From: Juglans regia
Taxonomy: Eukaryota; Streptophyta; Magnoliopsida; Fagales; Juglandaceae
Assembly (NCBI RefSeq): GCF_001411555.2
Contig: NC_049905.1
Location: forward strand, 806,001 to 870,000
Reading direction: 5' to 3'
Length of the DNA: 64,000 bases
The position numbers and the translations under genes were made by a program. Below are positions 11,301 through 22,063 of this stretch, piece by piece. Position 1 is the stretch's first letter, and each line of letters begins with the position of its first letter. Below the pieces are notes generated by a model. The model did not search any database, was not told where the DNA came from, and saw only the letters and a program-made list of their open reading frames with translations.

Positions 11301-11520
11301 GGCCATTGTGCATCTCCAAGCTAGGGTGTCTATAGTAGACTAGGTCACCTGGATGGTAACCATACTTGGCCATAATCGTCTGTATCTCAATCCATGATAG
11401 CTGATCCTCATCATATGGTTCATGGTACACATCAGTCTTACCCCCAACATATTCCCCATTCTGCCGCCTATCAATTATCCCACCATGATGGACTTGAAAT
11501 AACAAATTCCTCATAGCCAT
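8342..11520 (-). pseudogene. MuDR-type MULE transposase, disrupted
   Basis: Four exons can be read on the minus strand: 11520-10878, 10791-9866, 9787-8808 and 8710-8342, with GT-AG boundaries. Exon 1 has the MULE N-terminal PB1-like region and an acidic linker. Exon 2 holds the MuDR DNA-binding region and the first half of the MULE DDE core, ending at FISDRQK. Exon 3 completes the core, then has a SWIM zinc finger (CSCLRW...CPHAY) and a CCHC knuckle (CSRCNQVGHDKRKC). Exon 4 is a Ser/Gln/Arg-rich tail. Exon 3 carries three in-frame stops: two adjacent after a KEKL motif at about 9665-9670, and one where SRAW is expected near 9540. The exon 2-3 junction also does not keep frame with the visible splice sites. 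It cannot encode an active enzyme as it stands. Confidence 0.88.
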
Positions 11521-12078
11521 CCTACATAATATTGTCTATTAAATTAGTCATGGACCGTAGTCAATTATTAGCCCAGCCATAAAGTAAACAAAAGTAAACT
11601 ATTGGACCAAACGGATAAATTTGGTCATTTTCCTATGCAAGAGACCACCTCTGTGGTCCCTCTGTCACAACCCGACAATAAAGATAACAACAACACACTC
11701 ATGTTATTGTGTTCTCAAACTGGGACAACTAACGCCACTCAGCAATGCACTAGCGTCATATTAGGAAGCATACAACATTGGACCCACCTATGTGCAATAT
11801 TGGAGGGGGACATAATAAAAAACAGTACACTTTGACATTCCAAATTACTCAGTTTTACACGAAAAATATACAAATTCGATGAAGACAAAGATTGAGTCAT
11901 TTTGAGATGGACTCACCTCTGCGACACCCACTGCGCGAAGAAGACAGATACCAACTCGATGAAGATGAACGAAAATATTTTATGAAGCCACTAAGATTGG
12001 TGCGAAGACGAACGAACACCAATGCGAACAACAATCGATTGATGGTCACTGGTTTCCGAGTTAGGGTTTTCGAATTTT

Positions 12079-12340
12079 GGATTTGGAGATTTTCGAATAT
12101 GAAGTTCAGTTTGGGGAAATGGAAACCGATGGAGTGAGGGGTGATTTTGTCTTTGCATTAAAAGATTAGCATGTGAGAAGCACGTGGGTGAGTATTCCGT
12201 TTGATTTAACTCTCATTGTAGACGGAAGGGGGGGATTGGGATGTTATAAAAATAAGAGGGTCCGCTTTGATGCAATCAATAGTTTCGGGGGCACATTGTG
12301 AATTGAGTGATAGTTGAAGGGGGCAAAGTGTAATTAACCC
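12079..12340 (-). repeat. MULE right terminal inverted repeat
   Basis: Inverted partner of 6406-6667; its outer end reads AAAGTGTAATTAACCC, followed at once by the TAATAATAA duplication. It is also the likely promoter side of the transposase, which starts 559 bp inside it. Confidence 0.92.
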
Positions 12341-12479
12341 TAATAATAACTAAGCTATTACAAAAATAAAATGGAAAGTCTAAACAATTACAAAATGGCA
12401 AAGAAAAAACTGTCCAAAAGACATTGTATCAACATTACAAAATTACAAAGCAAATACATAAAACATACATCTGATTCAA

Positions 12480-14790
12480 ATTTCAATATTCTAATAAATT
12501 AATAATCTAAAAAAAGAGGCGAGCTGTTTGGGTCTTTGATTGTGACATTTGGGGCGGCCGGATGGGTAATCTTTGACTCTTTTGAGACTTGAGCACATAG
12601 TCATATTGCAGTGGAGGTAGACATCGTCTGAGTCGTCTCATGTGTTGCTACAACAGTCAATACTAATATTAATACTGATAAAATTGAAATAAATATAAAT
12701 AAATCAAAATAATAAACTAAAAACAATAATTACCAGATGGTCCAGATCCAGACTGATCACCACCCTCTTCGTCGGTCTCTTTAAAATCTATAACATCTGG
12801 AACATAAATATCATTTTCCATCGTCCAACTCTGTATGTATATCAATGCCTCCACAGTTGTAGGAGACAATGAATTACGGAAATGATCTAATATACACCCT
12901 CCGATACTAAAGGCAGACTCCGAGTCAATGGTGTTAATAGGGATGGCCAACATACAACGGGCAATCTCAGAAATGATGACATATTTCTTTGATGCTGCCT
13001 TACACCATCCTAATATTTCAAAATCATCATCATCTTGAATAAGATTCATTGACAAATAATTGTCTAACTCTGAAATCACTTTCGTAGATTGATGGACTAG
13101 TGTGAGATTATGTACGAGAGTCTTAGGCCATGTCATTCTACGCTTCTTTGTTGCCCCGGTGTCTGGAGGAGGTGTTGGGGTAAGTGTAGGTGTAGGTGTA
13201 GGTGTAGGTGTAGTAAATGCAGTACCACTCTTAATTGCATTAAACTCATCATAAAATCTATAAAGGGTATCTCGGGCCATCTCACCAATAAGATCAGTCC
13301 ATGCCTGATGATACGCAAGTTTCAAACCATATAACATGCCTGAAATTTTTAGATGAGGATCAAGAATAGTAGCCACATATAATAAAATATTTAGTCTAAT
13401 TAAATCTCCCTAATACTTGTCATATTTGACATTCATGGTCAATGACATCCCTTCATCCTTAGATTGGAACACCTACACATGTCGTCTAATTTGTCTTTCA
13501 CCCTACATATTTGTTGACAAAATTCATGGGATGTAGGGTGCAAAGAAGCAGATAACTTCAACGTGACATCGTAAAAAAGCCCGAGAAAATCAACAAATGT
13601 AACAACTACCTCCCAATCATCATCATTAGGCATTCCTAAACCCTCGTGCTCATCAAAGTATTTGATATATTGAATGTCTTCATCACCTAATAATTAAAAG
13701 GCTGCCTTATATTCTTGGGCCGCCTCCAACATCAAGAAGGTTGAGTTCCATCTCATAGGAACATCAGTACAAAGACCCTTCTTTGATGTTATGTCCACAG
13801 TCTTCGAAACAATCTTGGATTTCTCCAATCTAGAAGGAGAAGACCTCACAAATTTCACAGCCAGTCTAACTCGTGCAACCGAGTTATCAACATCTTTTAA
13901 CCCCTCTGTCACAATTAGATTCAAGATATGTGCAAAACATTTAACATGCAAATATTCACCACCCAAGAATGTCTTATTTGCCTATTTAAGATTAATCTTT
14001 AGATACCCCAAGGCGACATCATTAGACGTGACATTGTCAACCGAAACTGTCAAAACCCGTGTTAACCCCCACTCCTTTATTGAGGCCTCTAAGGCCTTCT
14101 CAATCGTGTGATCAGTTATTTGACAAAACTTAATAATCTTTTTATGAAGAATCCAATCAGAATCAATGAAATGGACAGTCAAAGAAATATAATTAAAATT
14201 TTGGATAGAAGTCCAAGTATCAGTAGTGAGACAAACTACCAAACCCGCCAATTGGCCCCTCAAAACATCTTTATCTTTCCAGTACATCTTTTTAATATTC
14301 TTTGCCACAGTGTGGCGAGAAGGGAGTGTAAATCTAGGTTCCAATTCTTGGACAAATTCTTGGAACCCTCTCTCATCCACAAACTGAAAGGTAGCTCGTC
14401 TATGATAACCATACGAGCTAACTTCCTTCTACACTCATTAGCATTATACTTTGTAAACTCCTTCAACGTTGGACCCCCACTACTCACATCCGCCATTTTT
14501 TTCAATCCAATTTCTAGTCTAGATTGACTCTTCTCTAATAAGGATTTTAATATTGGACTCTTCTTGCATTGTTCCTCTAAATGGACCTTTAACTGTGATG
14601 TACCATGTTTCCTACAGTGACATCCATAAATTTTTTCACAATAATTACATTTAGCTTAGGGGTTATTGGGGTCACCACCCTCTAGTTTGGTAAAATGAGA
14701 CCAAACTACGGAAACAATTTTCTTGTTTTGTGTGGGCTTGGGGGTGGGGCAAGGTGTACTCCCACTCCCAGGGGTTGTATGAAGTAGGTT
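12480..14790 (-). pseudogene. hAT (Ac/Tam3, BED-finger) transposase, multiply broken
   Basis: The minus strand gives the parts of a plant hAT transposase in order. A BED zinc finger lies at about 14590-14700 (CNYCEKIYGCHCRKHG). The DDE core begins with TTDTWTS near 14220-14240 and continues with SVDNVTSND near 14020-14050. HVKCFAHILNLIV lies at 13900-13950 and PMRWNST near 13740-13760. The C-terminal dimerisation region with FEILGWCKAASKKY and STIDSESAFSIGG-like sequence lies at 12890-13030. The frame is broken by a TAA inside the BED finger near 14655, a one-base shift near 14380 (between ELPF and DERGF), stops near 13980 and 13690, and another break near 13410. A Thr-Pro repeat at 13160-13215 is a low-complexity insert. 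No TIR was located on this side. Confidence 0.88.
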
Positions 14791-15020
14791 GAGATGAATT
14801 TAACTTTTTTTATGGAAAATTGAAAAAGTAGTGAGTCTCATAAATAATTAGTTTGAGAGAAGTTGAGTTGGATTCAATAATCAAACACAATCTTATACCA
14901 CACACTACACATCTTTTTTAATTTTTTTTTTTCCTTTTTTCCATAATAAATATGTAATGTATAGATGATAAGTAGTACAATTCAATTGATTTAGCATAAA
15001 AAATAAATAAAAAATTTAAA
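14790..15020. other. Spacer, nothing recognised
   Basis: AT-rich sequence with T-tracts. GAGATGAATTTAACTTTTTTTATG near 14785 may be hAT or MITE remains. No gene is supported. Confidence 0.4.
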
Positions 15021-15977
15021 ATACAAATGTTGTGGGATCTATATAGCATAACTCATTCGAGATTTATGAAAAATGTATTCTTTTTTTAGACTAATCACAT
15101 TTTTCAAAATGAGTACATGAGCTTAAGATTGTATGAAACATTATTCTAGTTTTGGTGTTGCTATTATGCCGCCAAGCTTTGACCGTTAGCCTTGCCCCTA
15201 GTACAAATTTGTATTTTTATTATTTTAAATATTTTCTAAACATCTTTAATTTTTTTTAAGAAAAGTATGACTCATTAATCATTAAGCAAAAATAATTTTT
15301 AAAAAATACATAAACAATCAAATTAAAGGGACAAACTCAAGGGTATAGTATATTTTCCTTCATGTATTGTTATATCTGTTTATCTCTCATTAAGGTTGAA
15401 TTGAATAAGAACCGTCGGAATAATCAGTCTTGACTCTGGAGTTTTTGGACCATCCATTCCAAGTTTCGATTTTTAGATTTTTGGACACAATTATGTTTTA
15501 ACGATATCGTGATACCGACGACAACTGTGTTATATATATACAAGTAAGAGCTCACTTACAAGGTACATATTTCCTCTTGAAAGTGGTACAACATTTTTAA
15601 TGTGGTAAGGATGAATTTTAAGATGTATTATGATAAATATAAAGATAATCATAAATCTATTAAACAAATTTTACAAGTGATTGTAATTAGAAAAAATAGT
15701 TTAGACACAAAGGAATTACATAAAAATAAACCTAAAGCTAACGTGGCATGATGTGATATATCAAATGATAAAATTATTTTTATTATAAAATAGATCCAAC
15801 AGATCTCATAAAGCCACGTAAGTTTGTGAGTTTACTTTTGTATAATTTATTTGTATTTATAATAATTTTCTTATAATTATACTTAAGAAAATGAAGGAAA
15901 CAAAAAATGTAAAATTAATGAACATCTCTTATAATTATATATACTTAAGAAATAGAAAATATAAAATTATTAAACAC

Positions 15978-17957
15978 TTTTTTTTTTAAGAAGAGCTGGT
16001 AGCCACATACATAGTCATCCCGTCTCAAGTTTATTAATAAGCCCTCACTTATAGCGGATGAATACTATGGTAACATTATTACATTTGGGGGGTTTACAAG
16101 ATATAACGCTATAGACTAACCCAAAATCAAGTGTCAAAACAAGCCAATAAAATCATAATAAAACTAGGAAAAATCAAATTCTAACAAGCCTAAAACAAAT
16201 AACCATCAATACTCGAAAAAACTAAACAAGCCTGAGTAAAAAAATTATTAAAAAAAGAAAAAGCAAACTGATGCTCTTATTCTATCCATACGCACCTTAT
16301 TGACCACCTATAGGCGAATAGCATGAAGACTAGCTTTATCAACTTTCAAAATCCCTTTTATCAAATGAGGCACTTCATTGTAATTATTCCACGTACCATT
16401 TTTCTAATCTAAAGCCCAACGTGCTATGAAATCTACTCTTGCATTTCCTTCTTTATAAATATGTCTTACCTTAACTTCCATGGTAGAAAGAAGAGTTTGT
16501 ATCTTTTCCCAATAATCTTCAAGATACCATATACCACATTTCCCTTTTTCTAGCCAATGAACCACTAACAAAGAGTCTAATTCAATCTCCACTCTTCGAA
16601 TAACCAAATCCTTACAATATTGAAGACCATAGAAAAGTGCAATGAGCTCAGCTTCATTATTAGAGCCATGTCCCAGTTCTTTGGCAAAAGCCCAAGTAAG
16701 ATTCCCCTCATCATCTCTAATTAAACCACCTGCACCTATACCACCTGGATTTCTCAAAGAACTTCCATCCACGTTTAATATAAACCAGTTTGAGACCCAT
16801 TTTATCTATTTCACAAGACAAGATCTTTGTCTCTTAACAAGTTTAACAGGAATAGAAAAAAAATTCAACACTTTTTCATCACCATCATTCATCTTTTTAC
16901 TAGCACGCAAGCGAAATCCCACACAGGCAATAGCAGCCTTAATCGAACCCCACAGAGAACCCTCAGAAATCATTTTACCTTCCATAAGTGCTTTACATCT
17001 CCAAACACAAAGAGACCAAGTCACAATAATAAGAACAAGAGCAAGCAATGTACCTTTTTGAGTCGAATGAGCAGCTCGCCGAAACCATAATTCCATAGTT
17101 GCTTTCCATGATCTAATCGGGTCATATGGCATCCCCAGTTGTAAAGAGACACGCCTCCAAATATCTATGCAACCATCCCGTTGGCAAGGACATGATCTTG
17201 ATCTTCCACACACCCCTGAATACAACATTCACATCTTGAAGCTAAAGGAATGCCCAGAGAACTGATTCGACTATCAACTGTAAGGCTAAAATTAAAAACC
17301 TTCCAAGTGGAAACTGAATATTTTTTAGGAAGCGCTGAATGCCAAATCCAAGAAGCCTATTCAGATTTTGGTGCACGAACACAAACACAATCCCAAGCCG
17401 ACTTATTCTCCATTCATATATGGCATCCAAATCAACAAGTCTTCTCCATCTTTTTGTTCACCTAGACAAGTTAGAATTTCTTCCATTTTGGAATCTCTCA
17501 CCAATTTATGTAACAGATCCACATCCCAACCATTATGAAGCCTACATTCCCTTCCTTTAAGAAGAGGACGATCAGATACCTCACAAGAATTCAAAAGGAT
17601 ACTTGATTTCAGCTAAGGATCTCGCCAAAATGAGACATGTCCAACTCGAACCCGCCGCTAAGAATTGCCTAAAATTTTGGGAACCATACCCACAATATGT
17701 TTTCAAAATAAAGTTCCTTTCTGATGGTCCACCAAAGTTGCATGCTTATCTTTAACATACTTATTCTTGAAGAAATTAGCCCATAAAGAATCGTCTGTCA
17801 ATAAATTCCAAGCTAGTTTCATAAATAAAGAATCTTGAACTTCCTCTAATTTTCAAAGACCCAGACCCCCTTCCTGAATCAGGGAGCAAACTTTATGCCA
17901 AGCAACCCACTTACGCTTTTGTTTTCTGTTTGAGGATCCCCAAAACAAAAGCCAAGC
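15978..17957 (-). mobile_element. 5'-truncated L1-type LINE (zf-RVT region and RNase H)
   Basis: A T-tract at 15978-15988 is the poly(A) tail read on the other strand. Going 5' to 3' on the minus strand come a piece of the reverse transcriptase C-terminus (KLAWNLL near 17820, LWANFFKNKY near 17770), a zf-RVT-like stretch (17060-17230), and an RNase H domain at 16404-16772 with DGSS, NEAELIAL and ELDSLLV motifs. Frameshifts and stops separate the parts. The duplicate at 20063-20074 shows the site without the element; a short AACAC duplication (15973-15977 and 17958-17962) flanks it. The 5' end is truncated, as is usual for target-primed insertion. Confidence 0.88.
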
Positions 17958-18044
17958 AACACATAACAAATCACATGTTTAAAACTCATTATATTAAAAT
18001 CATAAGAGGACATGCATTGCTTCACTCGTTATAAGACCAATTAG

Positions 18045-18047
<3 letters not shown>

Positions 18048-18092
<45 letters not shown>
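18048..18092 (+). repeat. (TAA)n microsatellite
   Basis: Uninterrupted AAT/TAA repeat; the same tract is shorter in the paralogous copy at 20147-20185. Confidence 0.9.
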
Positions 18093-18094
<2 letters not shown>

Positions 18095-18175
18095 GTCTTA
18101 TAAATGAAAAAGATAATATAATATTTTTTAAATTTTATAGAAAACTACTAGATACAATTGTTATTGGAATGATAA

Positions 18176-18840
18176 AAAGGAAGAACTATGAAAAATAGTA
18201 TTCCGCCATTCAATCAAGTATAAATCAAGATCTAAAACTACGGACAGAGATGAAACCACGATCGGTTTGATGGTTAAGCCAAAAGCTTCAATCAGAAATT
18301 GAACAAAATAAGAGATAACAAGGAGCTGAAAATCAATTGCACCCAGAAAAAAGCATAACATTTTAGACAAAATGGTAAATCGCATGGAATGAAGTAGAAG
18401 AGAAAGGTAGAAAGATGTCTTATTGGTTACCTATGGCCTGGAAGTGAAGACTCACCACCAAATTTGGCAACAAACATGATTGTCTGGGAGTGTTTTTTTT
18501 TTTCTTCACTTTTTTCGATATTGATTCATGAGAGAGCGTATATACTCGTGCTTTTGTAAAGCGTGTAAAGCGTAAATAAAAAAAAATGCTAGAGTCATCG
18601 AATGTTGGATTCCGATTGGGTCCGACAATTTTTTTTAGTGATTAAGGAAGTGTTTTTTTGTGATGTTGTAAATTTTTTTTAAAATTTAAGAATATAAAAA
18701 AAATAAATAAAAAATAAAAAATATATATATTTGTTTTTATCGGGACGGGTCTCATGCTACATCCTCGGTGGATATAGCACTGCTCGTAAATAAATATTAG
18801 GACAAGATATGGAGAAGAATAACTTGGACGTTAAGATGAA
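18176..18840 (-). pseudogene. Orphan duplicate of the ABA2-like promoter, exon 1 and intron start
   Basis: 18177-18570 matches 39080-39475 with roughly 90-95% identity by eye, and after a MITE (18581-18785) the match resumes to about 18838. It contains an exon-1 equivalent with ATG at about 18473 (minus strand), the codons for AKFGGESSLPG, a GT splice donor and a TATATAC box upstream, but no exon 2 follows. The predicted start differs (MFV instead of MSA). It cannot make the enzyme; it could still be transcribed. Confidence 0.82.
18581..18785. mobile_element. Small TGCTA-ended MITE with 9-bp target duplication
   Basis: 205 bp bounded by GTAAATAAA at 18572-18580 and 18786-18794. The ends read ...ATGCTAGAGTC and ...GGATATAGCACTGCTC, inverted TGCTA motifs. 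The ABA2 copy near 39464 shows the site without the insertion, which confirms the boundaries. A 9-bp duplication points to a Mutator-type mobilising enzyme. Confidence 0.82.
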
Positions 18841-19080
18841 TTGTGAATAGTATTTTATGGATCTTATTAAAATGGATTTAATTTTTTTAGGTTGAAATGA
18901 GTTTAAGTTTTAGCCACACAGGAATTATACAAAAATAAATTCACAAACTAGCGTGGCTTGATGTGATACATCAGATTGTAAAGTTATTTTTATTGTAAAG
19001 TAGATATAACAGATCTCATAAAATCACGTCAATTTGTGGATTTATTTTTGTATAATCTCTTTGTATTTTTAACAGTTCTC
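18840..19080. repeat. Dispersed repeat block
   Basis: The stretch with CTAGCGTGGCTTGATGTGATAC near 18948 recurs at 15740-15840 and 19820-19930, and in part near 44190-44310. It is a non-coding dispersed repeat. Confidence 0.5.
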
Positions 19081-20148
19081 AAATATATATGGTGTGGGTT
19101 CTGAGTAGCATAACCCCTTTCGAAATTTATATGAAAAAAGTATTCCTTTATTAGACGAATCACATTTTTTAAAAATGAGTATGTGAGCTTGAGATTGTAT
19201 AAAACATTATTCCAGTTTGGGTGATGCTATTATACTGCCAAGCTTTGATTCTTGGCCTTGCCCCCAGTACAAATCTGTATTTTTATTATTTTAAATATTT
19301 TCTAAACATCTTTAAATTTTTTATTTTAAAAAATACCAATACATTAGTAGTAACTTTGTTAATTATTAAGCAAAAATATTTTTTAAAAAATATCTAAATA
19401 ATCAAATTGAAGGTACAAACTCAAGAATATAGTATATTTTCCTTCATGTATTGTTATGTGTTTATCTCTCGTTAAGGTTGAATTAAATAAGAACCATTGG
19501 AATAATCAATCTCGACTCTGGAGTTTTTGGACCACCCATTCCAAGCTTCGATTTTTAGATTTTTGGACACCTACAAGTATTGTGGCTAAATGATATCGTG
19601 ATTTCCACGATGCATGTGTTATAAATATATAGGTAAGAGCTCACTTACAAGGTACGTATTTGCCGTTGAAAGTGCAACAACATTTTTAATATAGTAGGTA
19701 TGAATTTTAAGATGTATTATGATAAATATAAAGATAATCATAAATCTATTCAATAAATTTTACTAGTGATTGTAATTAGGAAAATACTTTAGACACAAAA
19801 GAATTACACAAAAGTAAAAAAGCTGACTTGATTTGATGTGATACGTTAAATGATAGAATTATTTTATCATAAAATAGATCTAACAAATCTCATAAAGCCA
19901 CATAAGTTTACGGGTTTACTTTTGTATAATTTATTTGTGTTTATAATAATTCTCTTATAATTATATTTAGAAAACGAAGGAAACAAAAAATGTAAAATTA
20001 TTGAACATTTTTTGTAATTATATATACCTAAGAAAATGAAAGAAACAGAAAATATAAAATTATTAAACACATAATAAATCAAATGTTTAAAACTCATCAT
20101 ATTAAAATCATAATAGGACATGCATTACTTCACTCGTTATAAGACTAC

Positions 20149-20185
<37 letters not shown>

Positions 20186-20270
20186 TTGTTCTTATAAATG
20201 AAAAAGATAAAATAATATTTTTTACTTTTTATAGAAAACTACTAGATACAATTTTTATTGGAATGATAAA
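19080..20270. repeat. Duplicated segment, copy B (without the LINE)
   Basis: Collinear with copy A at 15025-18175 but lacking the 1.98-kb LINE, so it preserves the pre-insertion site at about 20063-20074. It ends at the (TAA)n tract and a short shared tail. Confidence 0.82.
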
Positions 20271-21223
20271 ATGTAAAAATAGGCTATTCATTTTAATTTT
20301 GAAAAAGTATAATATTTCTTTAAAAAAAACAATATTAGTTTAAAAAGTGTTATTCAGTACGATTCATTATTATAAGAAATAATAGGAAGAAAAGTTTTAT
20401 TTTTAAACAATATCGTATAATAATGAAATTTTAATCTTTAAGTTTAAAGACAATATTTTTTTTTTTTTGAATTTAAATATAATATTATTATTCTTTTCAG
20501 ATCTTAGAAATAAAAGCATGTTCTTGCCAAAATAATAATAGTGAATATGATGAATTAAAGGCCAATTATAAATTGTTGCACATGCATAGATTAGAACCTA
20601 AAAATAATAATTGAATTTTGTAAAATGAAAATATTATTAAGCCAATGACTATAATTTATTTCTATGAATTACTATGAAAAATAATATGAAGATAATTGTT
20701 CTTCTTTTTAAATAATATTATATATGAAAGATACAATTATTTTTAAATCTAAGAGAAAATATAATAAAATCTTAAGTTGTTCCAGAAGTTCAATAAACAA
20801 AAATCTTTCAATTTAGATTATTTGATACTTCATTATTATTATAATTTAATTAATATTATAATAATAAAAATTTTAATTATATTCTTAATGATGAATTAGA
20901 GGATAAAAATGTAATTATGCATAGTGTAAACACAAACAAAATCCTCTATTCATGAGTTCATAACCTCTTTTAGTGTAAAAATACGATAGATATTATAAAA
21001 GAAATTTTATTGATATTGTTAACTTGCGACAGAGGAACGCCACAAATGATAAAAAAAAAAAAAGGGATTAATTAAATCCTACAATAGTAAAGCCTTCTAA
21101 AATTATAACCATTCTAAAATGATTAAGACCATACAAAGCAGTAGCCATATAGAAAAATAAGTATTATTCTAACTAAATAACAAAATCTAATGTCAAAATT
21201 TGATGCCAATTATAAGCCTGATT
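20271..21223. other. AT-rich spacer, nothing recognised
   Basis: Nearly 1 kb of very AT-rich sequence with no domain-bearing frame and no clear repeat ends. Confidence 0.5.
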
Positions 21224-21560
21224 GTTTTTTTTTTTTTTATTCCATAAGAGGTATGTTATCTTCAATTTTATTGATAACCCTCACTTATGACGGAAGAATA
21301 CCTTTTACAAGGAAGGAAGTACTTTGAGGATTATATAAATCCCAAAACCAAAGGTCTTACAAATACCATATATATAATCTTAAAAATTAATCCATACAAT
21401 ACTTATTTCGAACTATTTATCATAATAGAATAGTGTTTAAAGTGAGGCGGAGTCCTGCATAATCCAAAACATACATGCAATATAAGTGTTTGGTCAGTGA
21501 AAAACTGAGTAAAAAGAAGCCCATCAATGTAATCGAATTAGCAACCATTTAGCCGGAAGT
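21224..21560 (-). mobile_element. LINE 3' end remnant
   Basis: A T-tract at 21224-21239 followed by TTGATAACCCTCACTTATGACGG resembles the LINE at 15990-16060. The following sequence (ATTTCGAACTATTTATCATAATAG near 21404) matches the LINE fragment at 42420. No coding part remains. Confidence 0.6.
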
Positions 21561-22063
21561 TGTGCAACGGAAGCAAATGTGGTCTCACATCCACAGCTCC
21601 CAAATTTTCCAAACCATCAACTTTACCCTAAATAAAAACAATTCAATTATCATTACATATTCAAATACGTATATAGTTTAAAAATCATAGAAGTGTCATT
21701 CGAACTCTAAATCATATAAGCTTCTTTTTAACTTTATATCATAGAAGAGTAGTTCGAACTTCAAATCATGATATTTATACCGACCTGTCAATGAAAACAA
21801 TGAGACAGTTAGAAAAGAAAGAAAGAGAATTAATTTGACAACACCGAGAAAATGTATATATATGTATGGAAAATAAATGAGCGAGAGGGTTCTAAGAATT
21901 TGTATATATAAAAAATAGAAATTAGATTGGCAATAAAAAAAAAAAGGCAATTAATTCACGATCAGCAAAACAATTCCCAATGCTCACATTATAACGCCAA
22001 ATCATTTTTCATTTTCTTTTTACTTTTATTATTGTTTAAGAAAATTTGATTTTATAACTTCAA
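21561..22063. other. Downstream flank of the first NLR gene
   Basis: About 500 bp with no recognised gene. The last 150 bp (AATTCACGATCAGCAAAACA, CAATGCTCACAT) resemble the flank of the second NLR gene at 45160-45210, consistent with duplication of the whole gene. Confidence 0.55.

Larger units (their letters stand above)
6406..12340. mobile_element. Full-length Mutator-like element (MULE), 5.9 kb
   Basis: Terminal inverted repeats of about 262 bp start with GGGTTAATTACACTTT at 6406 and end with its complement at 12340. The element is flanked by a 9-bp duplication TAATAATAA (6397-6405 and 12341-12349), the size made by Mutator transposases. Inside are two gene units: a GRF zinc-finger gene on the plus strand and a MuDR-type transposase on the minus strand, arranged tail to tail about 440 bp apart. 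TIR identity is around 90% by eye, so the insertion is not very recent. The target lies in a TAA-rich tract, which slightly weakens the TSD argument, but TIRs and content agree. Confidence 0.92.
15025..18175. repeat. Duplicated segment, copy A (carries a LINE)
   Basis: From about 15025 to 15977 and again from 17963 to 18175 this matches 19080-20270 closely. Shared landmarks include GGATC/GGGTTCTGAGTAGCATAA near the start, GTATAGTATATTTTCCTTCA, and the (TAA)n microsatellite at 18048-18092. The LINE at 15978-17957 splits this copy. The origin of the segment is unknown and no gene is visible in it. Confidence 0.8.

Noticed and set aside
13110..13334. Cys/Arg-rich plus-strand frame
   Set aside because: It is the antisense shadow of the Thr-Pro repeat in the hAT transposase.
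16642..17090. Plus-strand frames over the LINE
   Set aside because: They are shadows of the RNase H and zf-RVT coding strand, which has the recognisable motifs.
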